From positions 1-11,343 of the forward strand of contig JALOLI010000015.1 in NCBI GenBank assembly GCA_025456165.1: a stretch of 11,343 nt of DNA. The letters are read 5' to 3'. Made by a program: the position numbers and the translations under genes. This DNA is from Acidimicrobiia bacterium. GTDB lineage: Bacteria; Actinomycetota; Acidimicrobiia; UBA5794; UBA11373. Below are positions 6,627 through 11,343 of the stretch, piece after piece (positions within the stretch are counted from its first letter, which is position 1; each line of letters starts with the position of its first letter). A model generated the notes under the pieces. That model was given only the letters and a program-made list of their open reading frames with translations, had not been told where the DNA came from and did not search any database.

Positions 6627-8048
6627 CTAGCGCCGGCCCATGCCGCGGGAGGCCTCACCCACCACGTGCAGCTTGAGCAGGTTGGTGGCCAGGTCCTGGT
6701 TCGGCGGCACTCCGGCCGCCATGGCGATCCGATCGCCCCGCTTCGCCAGGCCGCGTTCCACCAGGATGCGCTCGGCGGTGCGAATCATCTCGTCGGTCGA
6801 TGACCGGCGCGGCAATGCCAGCGGCGCCACCCCCCAGAGCACCGCCATGCGCCGCAGCGTCTCAGGGCGCGGGGTGAAGCCGTAGATGATGGCCGCCGGG
6901 CGGTACTTCGACACCAGGCGAGCGGTGGCCCCGGTCTCGGTGAAGGCCACCACCGCGCTGAGGCCCAGGCCGTCGGCGGCCTCGGCAGTGGCCCGGGCGA
7001 TGGCCGAGGCGGAGGATCCGGGGCGGCCGACGAAGGCGGGGGGAACAGCCCGGGCCGGGCTCTTCTCGGCCTCCAGGCAGATCGCCGCCATGGCCTCCAC
7101 CGCCCGGACCGGGTACTTCCCAATGGCGGTCTCGGCCGAGAGCATCACCGCATCGCTCCCGTCCATGACCGCGTTGGCCACATCGGTGACCTCCGCCCGG
7201 GTCGGCCGGGGTGAGGCCGTCATGGACTCCAGCATCTCGGTGGCGGTGATCGAGATGCCGCCCACGGCGTTCGTGGCGGCGAGGATCTCCTTCTGGACGC
7301 GAGGCAGCGGCTCGTAGCCGATCTCCACCCCCAGGTCGCCCCGGGCGACCATGGCGCCGTCGGCGGCGGCGAGGATGGCGGCCAGGTTGTCGAGGGCGGC
7401 GCCGCGTTCGATCTTGGCGATGACCGGCACGTCGCCGGCCGCCGCCCGCACCGCGGCGATGTCGGACGGCGAGACGACGAAAGAGGCCGCCACCAGGTCC
7501 ACGCCGATCTCCCGACCGAAGGCCAGATCGGCCCGGTCCTTGTCGGTCACCACCGGCAGCCCCAGGGCAGCCCCGGGGAAGGCGGCCCCCTTGTGATCGG
7601 AGAGCATGCCGCCCTGGACCACGACCGCTGCCAGCCCCCCGGCCACCCTTCGGGTCACCCGCGCCTCGATGAGGCCGTCGGAGAGCAGCACCCGGTCGCC
7701 GCGACCCAGGCCGGCGGCCTCGAGGTACTGGACGAAGACTCGGCGCGGGCCGCCTTCCCCGTCCCCGTCGAGCAAGGTGACCCGGGCCCCGGTGGGCAAC
7801 TCCACCCAACCCCCGGGGAAGGTGCCCACCCGGATGCGGGGGCCCTGGATGTCCTGGAGCACGGCCACCACCCGGCCCTGCTCGGCGGCGGCGCGGCGCA
7901 CCCACTGCAGCCAGCGGGCGTGGGCCTCGTGAGTGCCGTGGGAGAAGTTCAGCCGGGCCACATCCATGCCGGCGCCCACGAGGCGGCCGATCATCTCGCG
8001 GGAGGCGACGGCCGGGCCCAGGGTGGCGATGATCTTGGTGCGGCGCAC
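6627..8048 (-). CDS. pyk: Pyruvate kinase
   Basis: A full-length, 473-residue pyruvate kinase, converting phosphoenolpyruvate and ADP to pyruvate and ATP in the last step of glycolysis. Visible features: TKIIATLGPA at 4-13, ARLNFSHG at 31-38 (Arg32, Asn34, Ser36), DIQGPRIRVG at 66-75, AKIE with catalytic Lys212 and metal ligand Glu214, ARGDLGVE with Asp238, and TEMLESM at 270-276. The C-terminal allosteric domain is present (VVAFTETGATARLVSKYRP onward). Residues 67, 68, 71 and 74 (Ile, Gln, Arg, Val) resemble the K+-independent class, in which Glu117 of the muscle enzyme is replaced by a basic residue. The usual TQML is TEML here (Glu271). The gene starts at GTG 8048 with almost no leader and is divergent from cofC. 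Confidence 0.97.
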   Translation of the reverse strand: MRRTKIIATLGPAVASREMIGRLVGAGMDVARLNFSHGTHEAHARWLQWVRRAAAEQGRVVAVLQDIQGPRIRVGTFPGGWVELPTGARVTLLDGDGEGGPRRVFVQYLEAAGLGRGDRVLLSDGLIEARVTRRVAGGLAAVVVQGGMLSDHKGAAFPGAALGLPVVTDKDRADLAFGREIGVDLVAASFVVSPSDIAAVRAAAGDVPVIAKIERGAALDNLAAILAAADGAMVARGDLGVEIGYEPLPRVQKEILAATNAVGGISITATEMLESMTASPRPTRAEVTDVANAVMDGSDAVMLSAETAIGKYPVRAVEAMAAICLEAEKSPARAVPPAFVGRPGSSASAIARATAEAADGLGLSAVVAFTETGATARLVSKYRPAAIIYGFTPRPETLRRMAVLWGVAPLALPRRSSTDEMIRTAERILVERGLAKRGDRIAMAAGVPPNQDLATNLLKLHVVGEASRGMGRR

Positions 8049-8049
8049 G

Positions 8050-8063
8050 GTGGCGCCACGATA
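8050..8063 (-). promoter_or_regulatory. Candidate pyk -10 element and overlapping palindrome
   Basis: On the minus strand TATCGT (8063-8058) fits the TANNNT -10 consensus, and only 9 nt separate it from the GTG start at 8048, so the transcript would be leaderless or nearly so. The perfect palindrome GTGGCGCCAC (8050-8059) covers the predicted transcription start and could be an operator. No clear -35 is seen. Confidence 0.35.
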
Positions 8064-8128
8064 CCGGCCGGAGGGGCGGCGGGCCGGCCTACCCTGCCCG
8101 CCGGAGCGACGGGACGAGCCGGGGAGGC

Positions 8129-8133
8129 AGGAG
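8129..8133 (+). promoter_or_regulatory. Ribosome binding site deciding the cofC start
   Basis: AGGAG lies 7 nt before the ATG at 8141, an ideal spacing. The in-frame GTG at 8135 would leave only 1 nt and would have to rely on the GGGGAGG at 8121-8127. Confidence 0.6.
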
Positions 8134-8140
8134 AGTGGAG

Positions 8141-8734
8141 ATGCTGGCGGTGCTGCCGCTGAAGGCCTTCACCTCCGCCAAGGGCCGGCTGGACGGCTTC
8201 CTGGAGCCTCCCGCCCGGGCGGCTCTGAGCCGGGCGGTGGCGGAGCGGGTGGCGGCGGCGTGCGTCGACACGGGGTATCCGGTGCTCGTGGTCACCGCCG
8301 ATGCCGGGGTGGCCGCCTGGGCAGCGCACCTGGGTCTCGAAGCCGCCGCCGAGCCGGCAGGGGGTGGCCTCGACGGGGCCGCCGCCGCCGGTGCCGCCGA
8401 GGCGCAGCGCCGGGGGCGGGCCTGGTGCATCGTCCACGGCGACCTGCCCCTCCTCACCCCAGCCCTCGTGGCCCGGGTCGCCGGCGGCGTCCTGCCGGGG
8501 ACTGCGGTCCTCGCCCCCTCCCGCCACGGCGGGACGAACCTGCTGGCCGCGGCCGGCCCCCTCGCCTTCGCCTACGGCCCCCGCTCTTTCACGCGCCACC
8601 TCGCCGCCGCCCGGCACCTGGAGCGCCGCGTGGTGGTCGCCCTGGGCACCGCCCTGGACCTCGACACCCCCGAGGACCTCAGGGGCGCGGCCGCCCTCCC
8701 CGGCGGGGAGTGGCTGCGGGCCTACCTAACCTGA
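8141..8734 (+). CDS. cofC: 2-phospho-L-lactate / phosphoenolpyruvate guanylyltransferase (CofC/FbiD)
   Basis: A 197-residue nucleotidyltransferase of coenzyme F420 biosynthesis. The family joins GTP to 2-phospho-L-lactate, or in mycobacteria (FbiD) to phosphoenolpyruvate, making the guanylated intermediate used by CofD/FbiA. The sequence shows the family start LAVLPLKAFTSAKGRL, the nucleotide-sugar-transferase-like core with IVHGDLPLLTP, the substrate loop PSRHGGTNLLA, the FAYGPRSFTRHL segment and the C-terminal LDLDTPEDL. Length is normal for CofC. The host therefore very probably makes F420. Its start is set by AGGAG before ATG 8141; GTG 8135 is a possible two-residue extension. It is followed after 5 bp by a PIG-L deacetylase, presumably in one operon, and is divergent from pyruvate kinase. 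No other F420 gene (cofD, cofE, fbiC) is in the window. Confidence 0.93.
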   Translation: MLAVLPLKAFTSAKGRLDGFLEPPARAALSRAVAERVAAACVDTGYPVLVVTADAGVAAWAAHLGLEAAAEPAGGGLDGAAAAGAAEAQRRGRAWCIVHGDLPLLTPALVARVAGGVLPGTAVLAPSRHGGTNLLAAAGPLAFAYGPRSFTRHLAAARHLERRVVVALGTALDLDTPEDLRGAAALPGGEWLRAYLT

Positions 8735-8739
8735 GGCCC

Positions 8740-9498
8740 ATGCCCGGCTTGCACCCCGACCTCACCGACGCCGCCACCGGCGGCCTGCCGGCGCCCCGCC
8801 GGGCCCTGGCGGTGGCCGCCCACCCCGACGACGCCGAGTTCGGCGCCGGGGGCACCTTGGCCAAGTGGGCCGCCGCCGGCGCCGAGGTGACGATCCTGGT
8901 GATCACCGACGGCGCCAAGGGCAGCTGGGATCCCACCGCTTCGCCCGGCGACCTGGTCGCCGCTCGCCGCGCCGAACAGGAGGCTGCCGCTGCCGCCCTG
9001 GGTGCCGCCGCGGTGGGCTTCCTCGACTACCCCGACGGCGAGCTGGAGTACTCACTGGCGCTGCGCGGCCGGGTCTGCGAGTGGGTGCGGCGGGTGCGCC
9101 CCGACGTGGTGCTCGGCCACGACCCCTGGCAGCGCTACCAGCTCCACCCCGACCACCGGGTGGCCGGCCTGGCCTGCGTGGACGGCGTCGTGGCTGCCCG
9201 CGACCACCTCTTCTTCCCCGATCAGGTCGCGGCCGGCCTCGCCGCCCACCGCCCCGGCACCCTGCTGCTGTGGTCGGCCGACGAGCCGAACCACTGGGAG
9301 GATGTCTCGGGCACCATGGAGCACAAGCTGGCGGCGCTGCTGTGCCATCGCAGCCAGGGCGAGAGCACCATGGGCGGGGCCCAGGACGCCGAGCAGGCCC
9401 GCCGCGACTTCGAGGAGCGCCTGCGCCGCCGGGCCGCCGCGGCCGGGGTCGCTGCGGGCCTCGCCGCCGCCGAGGCGTTCCGGAGGATCACCCCCTGA
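8740..9498 (+). CDS. PIG-L (LmbE-like) zinc-dependent deacetylase
   Basis: A 252-residue member of the PIG-L/LmbE family, metal-dependent enzymes that remove acetyl groups from N-acetylglucosamine-type substrates or cleave related amides. The first zinc motif AHPDDAEFGAGG begins at Ala27, giving His28, Asp30 and Asp31; the second, LHPDHR, gives His136 and His139. By analogy with MshB, His28, Asp31 and His139 bind zinc and Asp30 is the general base. VTILVITDGAKGSW and RRAEQEAAAAALG are typical of the family. In actinobacteria the best-known members are MshB and Mca of mycothiol metabolism; the sequence alone does not choose between these and other roles. It starts 5 bp after cofC, probably co-transcribed, with GAGG overlapping the cofC stop region as a weak ribosome binding site. 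A link to F420 is only suggested by the pairing. Confidence 0.92.
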   Translation: MPGLHPDLTDAATGGLPAPRRALAVAAHPDDAEFGAGGTLAKWAAAGAEVTILVITDGAKGSWDPTASPGDLVAARRAEQEAAAAALGAAAVGFLDYPDGELEYSLALRGRVCEWVRRVRPDVVLGHDPWQRYQLHPDHRVAGLACVDGVVAARDHLFFPDQVAAGLAAHRPGTLLLWSADEPNHWEDVSGTMEHKLAALLCHRSQGESTMGGAQDAEQARRDFEERLRRRAAAAGVAAGLAAAEAFRRITP

Positions 9499-9499
9499 C

Positions 9500-9515
9500 G
9501 GGGCGCCGGAGCCCC
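9500..9515 (+). terminator. Weak hairpin after the PIG-L stop codon
   Basis: GGGGC (9500-9504) and GCCCC (9511-9515) can pair around a 6-nt loop directly after the stop at 9498. It is short and lacks a T-tract, so termination here is a weak proposal. Confidence 0.25.
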
Positions 9516-9532
9516 CCTCAGCCCTTCCCACA

Positions 9533-9547
9533 GGGTGGAAACCACCC
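9533..9547. promoter_or_regulatory. 15-bp palindrome upstream of the ABC operon, possible operator
   Basis: GGGTGG and CCACCC flank a central AAA, forming a perfect palindrome about 90 bp before the binding-protein start. Its size and position suit an operator of a LacI-type or similar sugar regulator, though no regulator gene is visible here. It could equally be a hairpin in the leader RNA. Confidence 0.35.
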
Positions 9548-9576
9548 CGGAGCGCAGGGGTCCCGGTCTTTCAATG

Positions 9577-9605
9577 CTGTGAAGCCGCACAGGGGAACCT
9601 GTGCG
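9577..9605 (+). promoter_or_regulatory. Competing hairpins in the ABC operon leader
   Basis: CACAG at 9588-9592 can pair upstream with CTGTG at 9577-9581 (6-nt loop) or downstream as part of an 8-bp stem, CGCACAGG (9586-9593) with CCTGTGCG (9598-9605), closed by a GGAA loop of the GNRA type. The two structures exclude each other. The stronger hairpin ends 20 nt before the ribosome binding site. It matches no riboswitch family that I recognise. Confidence 0.4.
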
Positions 9606-9625
9606 CCGACGGATGCTCAGCAACC

Positions 9626-9633
9626 AGGAGGGA
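9626..9633 (+). promoter_or_regulatory. Strong ribosome binding site of the binding-protein gene
   Basis: AGGAGGGA lies 5 nt before GTG 9639 and fixes that start; the nearest in-frame alternatives give no signal peptide start or no ribosome binding site. Confidence 0.8.
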
Positions 9634-9638
9634 CAGAC

Positions 9639-11186
9639 GTGCCCAAGGGTCTGCGGGTGCTCCTCGGCCTCTTCGTCGTGCTCGCGCTCATTGCAGCGGC
9701 CTGCGGCGACGATGCCGAAGAGACCACCACAACTGCCGGCGGTGTGACCACCACCACCGGTGGCGGCGGCGAAACCACCACCACCGGTTCCACGACCGAA
9801 GGGATCCCCGACCCGGGTACCGGGCCCAATCGGTATCCCGACGGCACCGAAATCATCTTCCTCGGCCCCGGCGGCCAGCAGGACTTCGCCCGCGCCAAGG
9901 CGGCAGAGTTCTCCGAGTTGACCAACTGCCAGGTGACGGTCGAGGAGATCGCCTTTGCCGACATCCTCGACAAGGTCCTGGTCAGCCTGCGGACCGGCGC
10001 CTACATCGCCGACGTGACCAACATCGGCTCGCAGTTCGGCGGCGACTTCATGGGCGCCGGCCTCGTCTACGAGGTCCCGCAGTGGGCGCAGGAGCGGTCG
10101 TCGTACGATGACATGCTGCAGGTCTACGTCGACCTCCAGCTGTACTGGGGCGGCACGCCGTACGCCCTGCCGTGGGATGCCGACCTGCTCACCTACTATT
10201 ACCGCGCCGACGCCTTCGCGGAGTACAGCGACGAGTACGAGGCCCTGTACGGCCATGCGCTCGAGCCGGCCACCACCTGGGCCGAATACGAGCAGATCGC
10301 CAAGTTCTTCACCGAAGAGGCCGACTGGAGCGGCAAGTACGGCACCTCGGAGCTGATGGCCCGGGACAACCACGGCGACTCCGGGTTCCTCACCCGCGCC
10401 GCGGCCTACGCCAAGGCCCCGGACGACCTGGGCTTCTTCTTCGATCTCGACGACATGACGCCGCGGATCAACAACCCCGGCTTCGTGCGCGCCCTCGAGG
10501 ACTACATCCGGATGCTGCCCTACGGCGCACCCGAGATGCAGAACTTCGACTGGCTGGAGAACGCCACCAGCTTCCTGAACGGCGACTCCGCCCAGAACAT
10601 CCAGTGGGGCGACATCGGCCCCATGTCGAAGGGCGACATCTCAGTCGTCGCCGGCAAGGTCGGCTACGCCGCGGCCCCGGGTGTGGACGAGTACTGGGAC
10701 TCCGAGGCCGGCGCTTGGGTCCAGGCGTATAACCACGCCACCTTCCTGGGGTTCGGCGGCTGGATCAACGTGGTGCCGATCACGGCTCGCGAGCCGCAGT
10801 GCGCCATGGACTTCGCCGCCTTCATGGGCAGCCATGAGACCCTCGCGCAGGCAGTGGTCACCGGCGGCACCGGAGCCAACCCCGGCTCGGCCACCACGCT
10901 GAACCCGGACGGCTGGGTCGCGGCGGGTTGGGACCGGGCAGAGGCCGAGGCATACCTGGGCATGATCCAGACCAGCCTTGAGGATCCCAATGCGGTCATG
11001 GACCTCCGCATCCCCGGGGCCAGTGAGTACAAGAGCTTCCTGGAGATCGCCATGACCGAGGCCATCTCCGGGCAGAAGACCGCCCAGGAGGCGCTCGACG
11101 CTTGCGCCGCCGAGTGGAATCGGATCACCGACTCCCTCGGTCGGGAGCAGCAGCTGGCGCTTTACCGGGCCTCCGTGGGCGCCTAG
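9639..11186 (+). CDS. ABC importer substrate-binding lipoprotein (carbohydrate type)
   Basis: A 515-residue extracellular solute-binding protein of the family-1 (MalE-like) class. Residues 1-22 are a lipoprotein signal peptide ending in LIAAAC with lipidated Cys22. Residues 23-57 form a low-complexity linker with three TTTT runs separated by Gly, a tether seen in many actinobacterial lipoproteins. The mature domain opens with GTEIIFLGPGGQQDFARAKAAEF and shows binding-protein elements such as ADVTNIGSQFGGDFMGAGLVYEV, YALPWDADLLTYYYRADAF, the helix TWAEYEQIAKFF, and FGGWINVVPITAREPQCAMDFAAFM near the C-terminal lobe. Many aromatic residues suggest a sugar or polyol ligand, but the substrate cannot be named. 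A permease gene follows after 34 bp, and the hairpin-rich leader upstream suggests regulated expression. Family assignment is firm; substrate is open. Confidence 0.92.
   Translation: MPKGLRVLLGLFVVLALIAAACGDDAEETTTTAGGVTTTTGGGGETTTTGSTTEGIPDPGTGPNRYPDGTEIIFLGPGGQQDFARAKAAEFSELTNCQVTVEEIAFADILDKVLVSLRTGAYIADVTNIGSQFGGDFMGAGLVYEVPQWAQERSSYDDMLQVYVDLQLYWGGTPYALPWDADLLTYYYRADAFAEYSDEYEALYGHALEPATTWAEYEQIAKFFTEEADWSGKYGTSELMARDNHGDSGFLTRAAAYAKAPDDLGFFFDLDDMTPRINNPGFVRALEDYIRMLPYGAPEMQNFDWLENATSFLNGDSAQNIQWGDIGPMSKGDISVVAGKVGYAAAPGVDEYWDSEAGAWVQAYNHATFLGFGGWINVVPITAREPQCAMDFAAFMGSHETLAQAVVTGGTGANPGSATTLNPDGWVAAGWDRAEAEAYLGMIQTSLEDPNAVMDLRIPGASEYKSFLEIAMTEAISGQKTAQEALDACAAEWNRITDSLGREQQLALYRASVGA
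9747..9788 (+). repeat. Direct repeat encoding the poly-Thr linker
   Basis: The 15-mer ACCACCACCACCGGT occurs exactly at 9747-9761 and again at 9774-9788, encoding TTTTG twice within the lipoprotein linker. Such simple repeats may change copy number by slippage; unit changes of three bases would keep the frame. Confidence 0.7.
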
Positions 11187-11220
11187 CCTCCGAGACACAA
11201 GAAGCAGCACCTCTCCACCA

Positions 11221-11343
11221 ATGACTCAGGCAGCAGCACCGGCGGCGGCGGAGACCCCCACGAGGGGGATTCGTCGCCGCGGTGCTGCCCGCCGCGAGTT
11301 GCGCCGCTTCTGGCTGGCCCCGGCGGTGATCGTCACCCTGGCG
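11221..11343 (+). CDS. ABC importer permease, N-terminal fragment (runs off right edge)
   Basis: From ATG 11221 the frame stays open for 41 codons to the end of the window. The protein begins with an Ala/Pro-rich tail, then a very basic stretch (RGIRRRGAARRELRR) and the start of a hydrophobic segment, FWLAPAVIVTLA. This basic-then-hydrophobic pattern, with FxLAPA opening the first membrane helix, is typical of MalF/UgpA-type sugar permeases. The position 34 bp after a substrate-binding protein supports this strongly. No strong ribosome binding site is visible before the ATG, so the start could lie a little further in. A second permease normally follows in such operons but is outside the window. 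Confidence 0.75.
   Translation, partial: MTQAAAPAAAETPTRGIRRRGAARRELRRFWLAPAVIVTLA

Noticed and set aside
6619..6639. Terminator between VanW and pyk (GCCGG 6619-6623 with CCGGC 6633-6637)
   Set aside because: The stem is only 5 bp of GC-rich sequence typical of chance in this genome, with no T-tract.
9533..9633. Known riboswitch (SAM, cobalamin or ydaO type) before the ABC operon
   Set aside because: Short resemblances such as GGGGAACC and CAGCAACC occur, but the conserved cores of these families are not present in order.
8865..9638. Upstream extension of the binding-protein frame by about 258 codons
   Set aside because: It crosses the PIG-L gene in another frame and is Arg/Gly/Pro-rich; a strong ribosome binding site and a lipoprotein signal peptide set the real start at 9639.

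Overview
This is a very GC-rich window from a high-GC actinobacterium. An Acidimicrobiia-like or other deep-branching, possibly uncultured lineage seems most likely, but that is inference. The pointers are the coenzyme F420 gene cofC, a lipoprotein with a poly-threonine linker after the lipobox, an actinobacterial dynamin-like GTPase with non-canonical G motifs, a VanW/PASTA envelope protein and several GTG starts with little or no leader. I see no rRNA, tRNA, CRISPR array, insertion sequence or phage gene. Coding density is high; the longest gene-free stretch is about 250 bp (1231-1480).

Layout. 1-1230 (-): N-terminal 410 codons of a P-loop GTPase that runs off the left edge. 1481-2158 (+): compact stand-alone HD-GYP phosphodiesterase. 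2133-2828 (-): OmpR/PhoB-type response regulator with a degenerate receiver, overlapping the HD-GYP gene tail to tail by 26 bp. 2959-3690 (+): SIMPL (DUF541) lipoprotein, divergent from the regulator. 3701-4534 (-): PD-(D/E)XK RecB/Cas4-type nuclease with four cysteines suited to an iron-sulfur cluster; its last codons lie in a perfect 14-bp hairpin just past the lipoprotein stop. 4567-6618 (+): membrane-anchored VanW/YoaR-like cell-wall protein with a C-terminal PASTA repeat. 6627-8048 (-): pyruvate kinase, convergent with the VanW gene. 8141-8734 and 8740-9498 (+): cofC and a PIG-L deacetylase, 5 bp apart. 9639-11186 and 11221 to the right edge (+): substrate-binding lipoprotein and the start of a permease of an ABC importer, behind a 140-bp hairpin-rich leader.

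How the genes work together. Three functional pairings are visible. The HD-GYP protein and the regulator overlap convergently, which allows mutual antisense interference. Pyruvate kinase and CofC are divergent and may share phosphoenolpyruvate, which actinobacterial CofC/FbiD enzymes use for F420. The binding protein and permease form a typical carbohydrate-type importer operon. The rest looks like ordinary chromosomal housekeeping and envelope genes.

I found no convincing new multi-gene system. The points most worth following are the regulator receiver that lacks its phospho-acceptor, Thr and Lys residues, the competing hairpins in the ABC leader, the hairpin embedded in the nuclease gene, and the K+-independent signature of the pyruvate kinase.
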